Notes: generated from the letters alone by a model not told the origin. 64,000 nucleotides of DNA from Anas platyrhynchos (GCF_047663525.1 NC_092606.1:1619501-1683500); one strand, 5' to 3'. Positions 39,250 to 52,199 are shown, counted from the first letter of the stretch. Numbers and translations: made by a program.

Positions 39250-42200
39250 GGTGCTGTGTGATCTGTGAATCCTGCCGCAGCGGGAGGTGCTGCTGGGGTG
39301 GACCTGGGGCTCCTGTGGTATGGCAGTGCCACCCCGCTGCCTCCCTGCGGTTCTGGGGGCCGATCCCACCAGCTGGGGAGGCAGGAGGGTACACAGAGTT
39401 TTGCTCTGAGGCTTTTGGGGGTCTGTGACTGCCAAGAGCTGAGGCTCGGAGCACACCAGTAGCAAAGGGTGGCTCCTCTGCAGACATGGTGCAGGGCTTC
39501 GGTTTGAATTGTGTTCAGGAGTGCCCGTGTTTGCCTCGGATCCTGTTTCTTTTCATCATTTCAGTGTGGGCTGCTGTGGGAAGGGCCTTCAGCACAGCGA
39601 TGTGGTGCTTGCATTTCGGGCCGGAGCACGACACCCCAATAGAAACCCTCATTTGGAGTTTCTGTGATTTTTTGCTGCCCCAGATCAAAAACTGGAAGCG
39701 CAAAGCTGGAGGAGGATGGAAGGCGTGAGGACTGCTTGGTCCCTTTCACAGGGAGCTGGAAGAGACACACTTTTAGCAAAGTTTGCAGAGCAAAGATGCG
39801 GGATTTATGCTGAGAGATCCCCACTGCCCTCCCTGCTCAGCAATTCCCTTTTGATGCAGCTGAGAGCTGAGGCTCCAAGGGGGCAGCGCCTGTTGGGGTG
39901 TGATTTCTGCACAGCTCTCTGGCAGATGTGGGCTGAGAGGCACGGGGCTTGGGGTGTGAACAATAAGGGTAAAGCATCACTTGGTAAGTGGTCTCCTATC
40001 AGCACTGCTCTGCAGAAAGCCCTGCAGAGAACGTAGGAGAAAAGCTCGGGGGGTGGAGGCTCTGAGGGACAACCCCACGGGAGAGGGGCCGGGTGGTGAC
40101 AGGAGGCAGCAAGCCAAAAGGAACTGGGAAACGGGCATGGGGCACAGATGGAGAAGGCAGCAACCATGGAGCCGAGAGAGTGTGATAGAGCAGGCAGGAT
40201 AAAGTCAATAATATGAATATAGCACAAATGATTAAGAAGAGAAAGTGTTTACCCAGGAGGTGTGAATGCACGAAGCTGCCAAAGAGCTGCTTGGGTGCTG
40301 TCCCCCACCCCTGGGGACCAGCAGGCTGGGAGGAAGGCAGCGTGATGGTTTGCAGGATGCTGTGGGCACTCTTACAAATATTATCACTGCAAGGGGAAGG
40401 TTTCCAAGATGTGGGTTTAACCTCCAGCCGAGGGAGGTATTGCCCCAAACTCCCTGAGCAGCCTCTGCTGCCACTGCCTGGGGCTGGAGCCCTGCCTGGC
40501 CCACACCTCGCCCAGTGCCCCCGCTCCTGCTACACCCTGCGCTGCTGGGAAGTACCACTTGGCTGGGAAATGCCACTTAACAGCAAAGGAGGCTCCTGCA
40601 GGGCGTTTTTTTTTCCTCCTGTTGCTGTTGGGGCTGTGTTTGGTGACAGTTGTCATGTAGGAAAGCGCAGACACCTACCAGAAGCATGGCAAAGCTCCTT
40701 TACTAGCAGTGGGGTTTTACAAGGCTGGGTGATAATCCTGCAGACCAAAGCTGTTTTACAGGGGAATTCCAGCACGTGAGGCTCCGTGGGCTGCCACGAG
40801 GCTTTACAGGTCTGCTTCATACCCGTAACAGCTCGCGGCCTCCTTCATCTCAGAGTGAAGCCGCATCACTGGAGGTAACTTAAAGCGCAAAGGAAAATCC
40901 CTCCCTGCCCAATCCCAGGATTACCAATTCCACTCTGTTTTGGCTCTCCACAGCACGAGGACCGCTTGCTGTGTCTGTGCTCCTTTCCTGGCCAGGACAC
41001 GCAGGCTGCAGGGATGGGGCTGGAGGGACCTCGGGGTGCGGAGGTGGGATGCAGGAGGGCTGTAATTGAGCGTGGCTTCTCCTTTAGCTCCGGAGGAGAG
41101 CGCAGCCTGCTGCCACCTGCCAGAGACCCCTGCTCTTTGCACTGCAGCACGCTGCCTGCGAAGCCGCTGGGTCATACCCTGGTTAGTGCCGCCCTCGCCA
41201 TGTTACGGCTTTATCAGATGGCGAGCACGAGCCCTCTGCGTGGGGCTGTGGTGGGGAGCGGGGCTGCTGGCCCTTATCACCCCTGTGATCGAGGAGCCAG
41301 GGAAACCCTGACCATGGCCAAACGCTGCATGCCGGAGGGTCGGGGTGCCCTAGTGCTGAATCCTCATGTGTGTGACCCCTGGCACTGAGTGGGTGGCTTG
41401 CTAGGGAAAGCCCCAGCATCCCTGCAGAGCAGCCACTGAGCTGCTGGCCACAGAAGCTCAGGATTGACACTGAAATGCAGAGAAGCTATTTCAGCAACGC
41501 CAGAAATGCTGCTTGGCACACACGTAGAAGCAATGCCAGGTTGCACAAGAGTGCCTGGCTCAAAATGTGCCGTCTTTCCAGACTTGCTCTGCCAGTCCAG
41601 CCAGACGGCCGCATCCGCTGGAAACCTGGGCAGGAAAACCAGGGCTGTGCACCCCGCAGCCCGGGCACTGCTGCCCTGTGTGACGCTCGGAACGGAGCCA
41701 CCACCCTTTGAAGTCCCTGCACGGACTTGGTTGGGTGGCAGCAGTTTGTCGAGCACGCCGGGAGGACGGTGGGGATTGCCGGCACCGTCTGCATGCGTTG
41801 CTGGATCCCTGGGAGCAGGTATGTAGAGCTCGAGGGGTTTTTGTGGCAGGCAGGAGGCAGCTCTCGTAGCATGCACTGATCCCATGTCCCTTCAACGTGG
41901 AGTTTCTGCAGTGGGTTTGCAGGAGGTCTTCAAAGCCTGTGAAAATGTGCAAGGGTTTGATAGGGAAAGACAGGTCGTGAAGATCTCTGTCAGCAGCCAG
42001 AGAAAACATCAATCCCTGCTGCTCCAGCATGTCCCCCGTTGCTCATTTTACCTGAGGACCTGCAAATCTGCGGGCTCCTTGGTCTGTAGACACCTTGGAA
42101 GCGTTGAAATGCCAGGAGGTCCAGCACAGGGCCAAGGAGAGGTCTGCTCTGACACCAAGGGCTCAGCAGAGCCAGGAATGGGAGCACTACAGCTTCAGGG

Positions 42201-42330
42201 GAGAGCTCTGACATTCGCCTTTATTTCTTCAACCCAGGGATCAAACTTACAAGTGAAAAACCTCAACGTGCACCACAGAGCTGCCCCAGCCCAATATTGG
42301 TTTTAATGTAGAACCACATAAAATGTGAAC
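39250..42330. other. HNF1B-DDX52 intergenic DNA, first part: nothing recognised
   Basis: Moderate-GC, apparently unique sequence. Open frames up to about 190 codons overlap on both strands, lack splice-compatible structure and match nothing I recognise. No promoter-like CpG island or repeat family is evident. Confidence 0.5.
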
Positions 42331-42560
42331 CTCAGAATTTTTATCTTCTCCTTCCAGGAACTTTGGTTTTTACTCGTATATCCTGCAAAATTAATTCTCC
42401 TTTCCGTAATTAATATGATGCTCAAATGGATTCTTAATTACATATAAATCACAAATCTACACACTCAACTGCTATGCTTTTCAAGTAATAAAAGAGATCA
42501 TTTGTCTTCCTCAGATGAACAGAGACCAGCTAGCACACCATTTCCCCTTTTATGAAGAAT
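42330..42560. promoter_or_regulatory. AT-rich homeodomain-site islet downstream of HNF1B
   Basis: Abrupt AT-rich islet with AAATTAATTCTC, GTAATTAATATG, CTTAATTACATATAAATCAC and TCAAGTAATAAAAGAG: at least three TTAATTA/TAATTA cores in about 100 bp. Such islets in generally GC-rich bird DNA are often conserved enhancers. Inferred. Confidence 0.33.
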
Positions 42561-43902
42561 TCATTTGCTTTAGAAAGAAAGTCCTTTAAAAAAAAAAAAA
42601 ACATTGCAAGGATTTCTTGAATAGGGGATCAAAGCTCCCACACTGCTGGAAACCATTTTTGCTAAATAAGATGTGGGTAAAGGGGGAAAAAAAAAGTAAA
42701 AGTTTTTTGGTAGTGACTGGGATTACAGCACCCTCGGGAGGGACAAGGATGTGGGGTCAAGAAGTTGTGACCAGGTTAGCAACACAGGGAACAGAAGGAG
42801 GAGACAAAAGAACAGAAAGTGGAAATGGACAGATGAATGAGGGAGCATGTTTCTTTGCCGAAAGAGAATAGATGCAACATCAATTCATACTGGGAGCTAA
42901 AGGACAAGGGCCTGTTAATGGATTGGGGGACACAGCAGGGATCAGAGGTCACGAGTGCGCTCAGCCAGGCTAATTGACTGTTATGTGCATATTAGTGATG
43001 ATAATTTAGTAGGATAGTGGGACGTGGGGAGCAGATATGCAGAAGTGCCACTGACAAATGCTGTCCTGTGTTACACCAGTTAAAAAAGCATATAAAAAAA
43101 AGAGATACTGGCCTCAGTGGGCTTTCCTCTGGAGGGGATGCCACAGCTATAGGTGACCATTCCTGACTGTGCATGCAGTGAACTAAACCACTGCAGTTTC
43201 AGAACTGCAGAACTAAATTCTGTAGTTTTTTACTTCGTTCCTACCTGTGGGGCATGGCCCCGTGCCCTGACTGACATTGAAGAGCAACGTCTGATGAACT
43301 CATGGGGACCCAGCCCAGCACCCTGCCAGCAGCTTTGGCTGCCCATGCTCCTATCCTGCAGTGGCTTTACATGAGCCAGATATGGGATCAGTTTTGGGGG
43401 TCAGGAGGGGTTTTGAACAGGATTATGTGGAGCCAAGACCCAGTCCAGCAAGCTCTGATGATAAGACAGGACTGTCCTGGTACATGATGCTGCTTGAAAT
43501 GCTTAAACCCTGCAACAGCAGTGGGCTGAGTACCCTGTACACCCCACCCACACACCCTGCAAAACCCTTGCTGGTCATCTGCTGTCAGTGCTGACTTGGC
43601 AATTAGTGCTGAGTAATTGATAGAGCAGCACCAGGGAAGCAAAGCTAAGCCCGCTGCTGTGACAAGAGCACTTTTGCTTTGCATTCATTCAGATTGTTCT
43701 GACTGTATTTCACCAACTTCTCCCTTTTGCCCTTGTGCACGACATGGCCCCTCACAGCCCCAATCCTGGTGCTGGCCTCGCCGTCAGGGCAGATCGACCT
43801 TGTGGAGAGGCAGCTTGGTGCCAGGAGTTGGGAATGTGCTGCTGGTGCTGCTCCTGCCAGAGGGTCCCTGTCCCACCTCGGTGCAGAGCTCCTTTGCCCA
43901 GC

Positions 43903-43936
43903 CACAAAAGCACTTCCCAGTCGATTGATGAAGAGA
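43903..43936 (+). repeat. 34-bp duplicated element, copy 1
   Basis: Matches 45020-45053 at 31 of 34 positions in the same orientation, including ACTTCCCAGTC(G/A)ATTGATGAAG. A GCAGAGC word lies 20-21 bp upstream of both copies, so the related region may be about 55 bp. Confidence 0.8.
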
Positions 43937-44269
43937 GCATTTCCCGTTTCCTCACTCTTGAATCTGCTGACAGCATCTCTTGGGGAGTGATGGATACTGG
44001 AGGTGATTTATAGTTCTTTGTTACACAAATTCCTCCACATTCTTCCCCATCCTTGCACAGCAACCATTAGCCGCCTCTCCCAGCAGAAAACCAAGAGCCT
44101 CAGCCCAGGATTGGCCCTGAAGGACGCGGCTTCGTCTCTCTTCTGTGCTGGCTTTACTCGCTTTGCATGCACAGGTGGCAGTGGCTGGGCACGGACACCA
44201 ACGAGGGACACAGCAGAGGTGGAGCTCTGTGCCCACCCGCAGTTTCTGTGCGTCTGCTTCCACCCCCTC

Positions 44270-45500
44270 TGCTAGGAAGTCAGAAGTTTGGCGAAGGAAA
44301 AGTGCTATAAATCAGGCAGATACGGACTGCGGGGAGAATCTCGTTTATGCCATTTTTCATCTCAGAGCTCGTAATTAAAGTAGTGAATGTTACAGGAAGA
44401 ACAACTGTTGCCTGTATGTCTTGGGGCTCTCAGACTTCGGTAATGTAGATGTTTGGCCCTTGAGAATTTTATTACATGAAATAGTTTTTGTAATGCTGAT
44501 GTTATGTTGCTTAATTGGATTTGTTTGTTCTGCCTCAAGAACACCAGGCACGGTATCAGAAGTTTGATCTGATACAGAGTACAAGGAGACTTACCTTTAC
44601 TACTCTGCCTCTCAGTTTATCATAATGAATAAATAGATTAATTAAATGAGTTCTGATCTTTCTCTGATTGTCCTGAACAGCTGAGCCAGTTGCTCTCTTG
44701 CTCCTATCTTTGCCTCTAAAATTATTTCTTTAAGCACAGCTGCATGCGTGTGAAGCTGTATTGCATCAGCGTACATCAAGGATTAAACAAATAAACTGCA
44801 TGTGCCTGACTTAGTTTAGTTGTCACTGGAACTCCTGAGGTGCTTCATGTCAAATGCATGCAGAAATCTTTGTCAGTGTGGATCTTAAAATGGGTCTTAA
44901 AATCAAGAGGCTAGTGAAGATTTGCGCCCCCCATAATTTTGACTGCAATGGATTTAAATCAGACCAAGAGAAACATTCTTAAACTTTCACAGAGCAAGGC
45001 AGAGCCACTTGTAGCAGATCACAAAGGGACTTCCCAGTCAATTGATGAAGAGAATGTAAAACCAGGGATGATCCTGACAATGAAAAGGTCAGAACATGTT
45101 AATAAACCACTGGTTTTCCTCCTCAGAAATACCTAGGGCCCAAGTTTACATCCCCGGGAGGCAGCGTGTTTGTGCCCAGCGGAGCTGATAATCTCTGCTT
45201 GCTGGCACTGTGATTGATAGAAGAGCGATTCCCCCAGTCAGCCCTTTGAGACCAGCTAATGATACTGTAAATCATGAAAGCACAGACACGCACGAACAAA
45301 AACTTCTTACAAAAGCTTTTGTCCTTTCATTTAAATGAGCTGTGCCTTTAAAATAGGTGAAGCAGTCAGTGTAATTAACTTGCCATCAGGAATACACAAA
45401 AGCACAAAATGCCGCGATGAGCCTATAAAGATGTAGAACAGTTTTACGGCTCATATACCAGATTTGGTATTTCTGATCCGTTTACGCATCACGCAGGTGA
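44270..45500. promoter_or_regulatory. AT-rich enhancer-like tract between HNF1B and DDX52
   Basis: Over 1.2 kb of AT-rich, apparently unique DNA with many homeodomain cores (GTAATTAAAG, GATTAATTAAATG, GCTAATGATACTG), CTGATAATC and a perfect PBX-HOX-type TGATTGATAG at 45211-45220. It includes copy 2 of the duplicated element. No coding potential. Inferred to hold downstream HNF1B enhancers or be plain intergenic DNA. Confidence 0.3.
45020..45053 (+). repeat. 34-bp duplicated element, copy 2
   Basis: Second copy, 1,117 bp downstream of copy 1 and about 750 bp upstream of the DDX52 start codon. Its core is ACTTCCCAGTCAATTGATGA. It differs from copy 1 at three positions. Confidence 0.8.
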
Positions 45501-45699
45501 CTGAAGCCTTGAGCGATGCTTGAAATCGCTCCAGGAAGTAAATATATGGGTTTTGCACAATTTTCCTTATTCCCTCCTCCCACCCAAAGCTGTGTCGTGC
45601 TTGTAAATACTGAGGGGAAGTGTGCATGTGCTTGGATCACACTTAGAATTATGGGAAAAAAAAAAAAAAAAAAGAAAACAAAAAAAGAAAACAAAAAAC

Positions 45700-45799
45700 A
45701 GGCGGGGCCTGGCGAGGCCTGGCCAGGCCCGTTGCTATGGGCCCGTTGCTATGGGCCCCGCGCCCCGGAAGTGCCGTGTGCTTCCGGCCGGGCGGCAGC
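45700..45799 (+). promoter_or_regulatory. DDX52: DDX52 promoter with tandem RFX-like and inverted ETS sites
   Basis: Two perfect tandem copies of GCCCGTTGCTATGG occupy 45727-45740 and 45741-45754; GTTGCTATGG resembles an RFX X-box half. They are followed by CCGGAAGTG at 45765-45773 and the reverse ETS core CTTCCGG at 45781-45787. There is no TATA box. The ATG is only 13 bp past the second ETS site, so the leader is probably very short. Confidence 0.6.
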
Positions 45800-48700
45800 A
45801 TGGAGGCGCAGGAGCTGTTCCGCCGCCTGGGCGCCGGGGCCCGTTTCGATGTGCGGCGCTTCGGGCGCGACGCGAGGCGCTTCGGGGTGCGGGGCTCGGC
45901 GGGGGGACCCCTGGGGGAGCCCCGGGGGGTTGGGGCCGGGCCCTGGGGCCGCTCCCGGCCCGGCCCGGCCCCGCGGCAGGGCCCGGTCCCGCCGCGGCCT
46001 GGCGGCGCTGGGCGCCCCGTCAGCGTTTTTCCCTCTCCTGCCCTCAGGTGATAAAGGGAGGAGGCGGCGGCGGCTCGCAGGGGGGCCTCGACTTCTTCGG
46101 GAGCAAGGAGGGAGCCCCTCAGGAGTCTGCGGAGCGAGGAGGGTTGCTGCAGGAGGATGGAGCAGGGGAGAAAGGCGAGGAGGTGCCGGGGAAGAGAAAA
46201 AGAACGGCAGAAAATGGAAGAGGGAAGAGAAAAAGGAAAAAGATGCAAGGTATTTGTGTACACATGCATGTGGTGGAGTGCCTTGACAGAGTTTGTGCTT
46301 CTTGTTTGAGTTTACATTAAATCTGCAGATGCTGTAAGTCACTTTACTCTGAAAAAAAAAGAGACTTCAGGGTACTTCAGCTGTATTGTATCAGAGCTGA
46401 TAATCGTTTGGGCCATGTTACAATATTAAGGTGTGGGGATGTGATTGCTGTCCTTTAGCTAAGGTGGGAAAGAAACAAAAATGGTTTTGAGTTGTCATTT
46501 TTTACCACATAATTTTTTTACTAGATTTTACTAACAGAAAGTTTGTTTCTTCAAACCTCTAGAAGCAGAGTCAATTCCAGAGCTGTCAGAAAATAATGGA
46601 ATAATGTGGATGTCCTCGCTGGAAGCAAAAATCAAAGGCACGAAAGACAAAAAACCTACTGCGGAAAAGCTTGAGCGCTTGAGAAGAGAAAAGGTAGGAC
46701 CCCAGCATTCCAACATAGCCACTGATTATCTGCTTTCTGTGGGTGTTTCATCTGAAGTTGGTGCTCACTTCTGGCACTTCCCCTTGGGAGGAGGGTGACT
46801 GAGTCTGGGAAAGTAATCAGAAGATTAACCCGTATGTATTTAGTTTTATGCTGTGAAAAGAAAGAGTTTGTCTCCTGCCTTTCAGATAAACCGCTTCAGA
46901 AATCAACACAAGATTAATGTTCAAGGTACAGATCTTCCTGACCCAATTGCCACGTTTGAACAACTCCAAAAGGAGTACAAAATCCACCCCAAAATTATGG
47001 AGAACGTCCGAGCTGCTGGCTTCCAGGTCCCAACACCAATCCAGATGCAGGCCATTCCCGTCATGCTTCATGTAAGCCTTCTGGTATCGCGTGTCGTTAC
47101 AGAGACATCTAGTGCACCATGGTTCAAAATGCCCTTGTTATAAGACTTTTTTTATCTGTGCTTTTACTAAGGTATTTGGGGTTGGTTTGTAGCATTAATC
47201 TTTACATGCATGTGACTTTTTTTTTTTTTTGGTTTTATGTTTGTTTTTCTTCTAGTAAAATAACGACCTTTTGTCTTGTAGGGGCGGGAACTTCTAGCTT
47301 CTGCTCCTACCGGGTCTGGGAAAACACTGGCATTTTGTATTCCTCTCTTAACACACCTGAAACAACCTATGAACAAAGGATTCAGAGCTCTGATCATAGC
47401 GCCTACCCGAGAACTTGCTAGCCAGGTGTGTGCTGTGGAGAAAGGGTTGTCGTATTTATGTACTTGTACGTTTATAATGCTAAGAAGACTGCACAGCTTT
47501 CTCTAATACTGAAATCTGGGTGATGTTTGAAACTGTTCCTTCAGGAATGCCTGTTTGTTTGTTTGTTTTCTGGTTTCAAAGCTGATCGGCTTCTGTAAAT
47601 GTAGTCTGTGTTGCTGTCTTCTCAGACACATCGGGAGCTGGTGAAGTTGGCTGAGGGGACAGGCTTCAGGATACACATGATCCAGAAGGCAGTTGAAGCA
47701 GCGAAGAAGTTTGGGCCAAAGTCATCTAAGAAATTTGGTAATTGTTTTCCCTACTGAAGTGCGTTCTGAAAACATAAGAAATGTCCCTGACTTTTCTGGG
47801 TTGTGTGGTTGTGAGGAGATTGGTTAATACCACCCAAGTCATGTAATCATTGCTCAATGCTTTAAAAAAAAAAAAAAGGTAGATTCCATGGAAGAAATAG
47901 TAAGTGAGCCTGACAGTAGAACTTTGCCAAGTTGTAGGCTTAATAAAAGGTGAACATCACGGAATATAGGGCTCTGAAGAAGAGCACAGTAGAATGATTT
48001 TTGTATCTAAACTCTTCCTGATGGATTTTAAGAACCATTTACATAAAGTCTCAAGGTGAGAGAAAAATCCATGACTTTTTTTGCAATATCTTCTGCTGCT
48101 TAAATACTCCCTCAAATGAACTGCAACAATGAAGTGCCTTGTCCTAACCCCAAACCAACAAACCTCTGTCAGATTGGGTTGGAAAATGATTCTTAACATT
48201 CTGTTTAAAGTCCACGTCTCATCTAATGCTTTGGTTATTTTTTTATTTATTTTTTCCCTTTAGATATACTAGTTACTACTCCAAACAGACTCATTTATTT
48301 GTTGAAACAGGATCCTCCAGCAATAGACTTGTCCAGGTAGGGAGAATCTTTATCATATCCAGCTTTGCTGCTAGCTTTGCCACTTAAAAGTGTATGTGTG
48401 CATAATTCTTGTGTCTTTGACTGTTTAGAATTTTTGCCTTCTCTGCAAGCGACTCTTACTGAAAAGAAACCCTCTTTGTTCCTAGTGTGGAGTGGCTGGT
48501 GGTGGATGAGTCCGACAAACTGTTTGAAGATGGGAAGACGGGATTCCGAGACCAGCTGGCCTCTATCTTCCTGGCATGCACGTCCCACGTTGTGAAGAGG
48601 GCCTTGTTCAGTGCAACCTTTGCACGTGATGTGGAGGAGTGGTGTAAACTCCACCTTGACAGTGTTGTTCTGGTGTCTGTTGGAGCAAGGTAGGTGTGCA

Positions 48701-51700
48701 GTTGTTCTCTGGCTCTCTCATGCTTTTTTCCTTTCTTGGGTGACCTATTTCCTTTCTTCGCCTCACCAGCCTGCTTGGTGTATGCTGTTAACCTTAGTAC
48801 TACAGGCTCTTTGTCTCAAGATTTGTTTACGCATATAGATCTCTCTCGCACACTAGGGAAAATGTTGTTTGCCCATTCTTTTGTCATCAAATAAACTTTG
48901 GGAGTGTGTACTGGTGAAATGTCATGCAGTGTTTCTCACTCACCAGGTAAAATACATGTGTATGATTTTGTTTCCTGGTTTCAGAAACTCTGCAGCAGAG
49001 ACAGTAGAACAAGAGCTGTTGTTTGTTGGATCTGAGACAGGAAAACTAACGGCAATGAGAGAGCTTGTTAAAAAGGTATTTTGGAGTGATTGAGCACATT
49101 TTTCGTACTACTGAACCAAGCCATGTGTCTGTCAGGAACATGTAATTCCCTAGGTCAAAGGCTTCTATGTGGTATATGCTAAAGAGCGTCCAAAACTGTA
49201 CAAGAGGAATAGAAATTACTCTCCCTGTGAAAACTGAGAGGGTTCCCTCTTCTTGCTCTGTATTTGAGTCTTGGGAGTGTTTTGTATTAATGGTCTGCTT
49301 AATTTTAGTTGGCAGTGAGTAGGATTGCTTACCTTGGGAGGGGAACAAAAAGAAGTTTCTGTGGATTAAAATGCAGCCTGATGATTAAGTGAAGACTGAT
49401 TCAAAGGTAGTGGGGTTGAACGTGCTTACATCTGACTCCCAAAGATTTTTGCTGGTTAGAAAAGAAATAGTTATCCTCTAAGTTGTAAAATACTGGGGCT
49501 AACTAGGTCTGTAGTGACACGGTCTGCAACCAAGAACAGTAGAAAAAGGACTTGAACCTTATACAACTTATTATTTTGCAGGGTTTTTCTCCTCCAGTCC
49601 TTGTTTTTGTGCAGTCTATTGAGAGGGCTAAAGAGCTTTTTCATGAACTGATTTACGAAGGCATCAATGTGGATGTCATCCATGCAGACAAAACTCAGCA
49701 ACAGGTAGGAGGATATAATTTCTTTTCTTTTTATTTTTTTTATGATTCTTGACAACACCTGTTTTTTAACCTTTCTTTCTAATGTTGCTGCAGGTAAGTT
49801 TGACAGTAATTTACTGCAGGTTTAGGTTGAGAAGTTTGGTTTTGCTTGTTCACATGACACCTTTTAGGAAATAAGTTCATCTCCTTCCTTGGACTTCTAA
49901 TCAGACTGTTCCCAAGTATGTTTCTTTTCTTTTCTTAGAGAGATAACGTAGTACACGGTTTCAGATCCGGGAAGATCTGGGTGCTCATCTGCACAGCCTT
50001 ACTAGCTCGAGGGATTGACTTCAAAGGAGTAAATATGGTCATTAATTACGATTTGCCAACGAGTGCAGTGGAGTATATCCATCGGATAGGTGAGTGCTTG
50101 TTCACAGTGTCCTTTTTCTTAGTTCTTAAATCTTTAATGGAGATTCTCCTGTGCAAAAGTGAAAATCGTAGAACCAAGACTCCTCTGTTGCTACAGCACT
50201 AGCTCACTAGAGCTAGTTTTACCTGGCCTCAACTTTCAGTAAAACTGAGTTCCTTTTTTTTTTTTCAAGCTTCTATGAACCTGGAACACTTGATTCTTTC
50301 AGTGCACACTTCATGTGCTTTTGTGCAGTAGAAACAATCTTTGGGAATGAGCTGCTTCGTAGTATGCTTAGTGTATTAACATCATTTGCTGGGAGGTTGG
50401 GGCTGTGAAGAGGAATAGAATAAAGAAAGGTATTTGAAGTAAAATCTATTCTACTCTGTTAAATTTGCTTGACAGGTCGTACAGGAAGAGCAGGGCACAC
50501 AGGAAAAGCAGTCACTTTCTTTACAGAAGATGATAAACCGTTATTACGAAGGTAAATTGAAAATGATACAGCAAAAATCCGTGTTACGTTTTGTATAGTG
50601 TAGTATTGAACTGTATGGTTCTGTCTGGTCCATGGGACCTTCTTCTTTCTTCTCCAATCACTGCCAGAGTTAATCTCTTCCCTTCTTTCCTTTCCAGTAT
50701 AGCTAATGTTATTCAGCGAGCTGGCTGTCCTGTGCCCGGCTACATAAAACATTTTCCCAAACTTCAGAGGTACGTTCATTTGAGTAGTTTATGATTTGTC
50801 GTCCATTTCAAAAGCTTGCATGAGGGGTGCTTGGGATAAAAGGGTTGCAAAAGGTACAGTTCACCTGCAAAAGGAATTTTAGATGGGGATGGTGGTTTTT
50901 TGTTTTTTTTTTTCGCCCAGGCAAAAATGGAAATGATTCTCTAATTATAGAAAAGCAGTTAACTGCAGGAAAAACATGAGCTCCCTGAAATATGCCCTAG
51001 ATTGCCTAGGCTCACAGTCAGGAATCAGACTTCTGACACATTGAAAAAGTTACCTTAAAATGGTGTAGGGGTGTATGCATATAGATAGATTTGTAATTAG
51101 TGCTTTGTAATGCTTTTTTTGCGCAGAACTGATTAACTTGTAATAGTTTTCAAAGTTAGAAATCTGTGTGTGTATATAAACATAAACCTTGTGTATTAAA
51201 ATCAAGTTGGAATGTCATGGAGATGAAGTCATGGATCAGTAAATGGTAAATGTCATGGATAAGTAGCTGAACTGATCCTGGAATAAACACTGAAAATACC
51301 TTCAGACCTGTAAATCCCTAACAACCAGTACAGGTTTTCAGTGTCTGTTTTATTTACTTTGAATATTAATGTTTGTCTGTTGAAGACACTTAATCCTTCT
51401 TCACTAAATGTTGTTCTCAGCAAAGAAAAGAAGAAATTCATTAAGAAACCACTAACGAGAGAAGCAATTTGTACCACTCCTCAGTGCTTCTTAAAAAAGA
51501 AGAAAAGTAAAAAGTAAGTAGTTTTTTTTTTCTCCTTTCAAGATGGCTTTTCTACAGGAAAGGCCAGTGAGCTTCCTCCGCAGTAACCAATATCTTGTTT
51601 GAACGCACCACTGAGTCACAATGCTTGTAGTGATGGTGAAGTTTTAGTGTCAGTATCTGCTTACTGGAACTTGGATAAATGCCATCAGTTCACCTTATGT

Positions 51701-52199
51701 GGTGCCACATGAGGCGGCAGCATTTCAGGCAGCTCTGTAACGAGCTGAGTTTCAACCACCGGCTGTAAAGCCAGACTTCAGACTAGCAGTCCTAGCAGAA
51801 TACTACACCTTACCTGCTCCTCTTCTGCCTAAGGGTTGGCTTTCTTTTAGTGCATGAATTGTTAATACAAAAAATAGATTTTAAATTGTAATGACTAGAG
51901 CTCCCAGAATAAGGCTGTCTGGGGTGCAGCAGTTCAGTGTGGTGGACAGTGGTTGTGAAGAGCACAATTACGTGTGCTGCAGACTGTTGCAACTGAAGGA
52001 TTTATGTTCAGTTGCAGTAAAATGTAAAAAGACTGTCTGGGATGTTGCTATGTACTTTTTTTTTCCATATGCAATATTCAGCTGTCTTAATCTCCAATGT
52101 GTTTCTTGTAGGGGAACTGCAAAGGAGAACATTAAGGAAAAAAAGAAAGCTAACCAAGCTACAGATGCTGGGAAGTCAAAGACTGCTTCAAAAAGCTGA
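45800..52199 (+). CDS. DDX52: DDX52, DEAD-box ATP-dependent RNA helicase, complete
   Basis: Fifteen coding exons: 45800-45886, 46048-46249, 46563-46693, 46886-47071, 47282-47425, 47626-47737, 48264-48336, 48486-48689, 48985-49075, 49582-49704, 49939-50089, 50476-50551, 50698-50769, 51421-51513, 52112-52199. They give 610 residues (human about 599). Motifs in order: Q motif GFQVPTPIQ (exon 4); I APTGSGKT (GKT at 215-217); Ia PTRELASQ; Ib TPNRL; II DESD at 319-322; III SAT; IV VLVFVQS; V ARGID; VI HRIGRTGRAG across exons 11-12. The tail is Lys-rich, as expected for a nucleolar protein. DDX52 is the orthologue of yeast Rok1, which acts in 18S rRNA/small-subunit processing; that role is taken from the family. 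The exon 1 donor (GGG|gtgcgg) is non-ideal and the least certain boundary. Exon 2 begins with a glycine run ([12 protein letters not shown]) that I do not recall from mammals. Confidence 0.98.

Noticed and set aside
44939-45136. Small open frame sharing TSQSIDEE with a frame at 43735-44013
   Set aside because: The shared peptide is explained by the 34-bp DNA duplication; the rest of the frames is unrelated, and there is no splice or promoter evidence for a gene.
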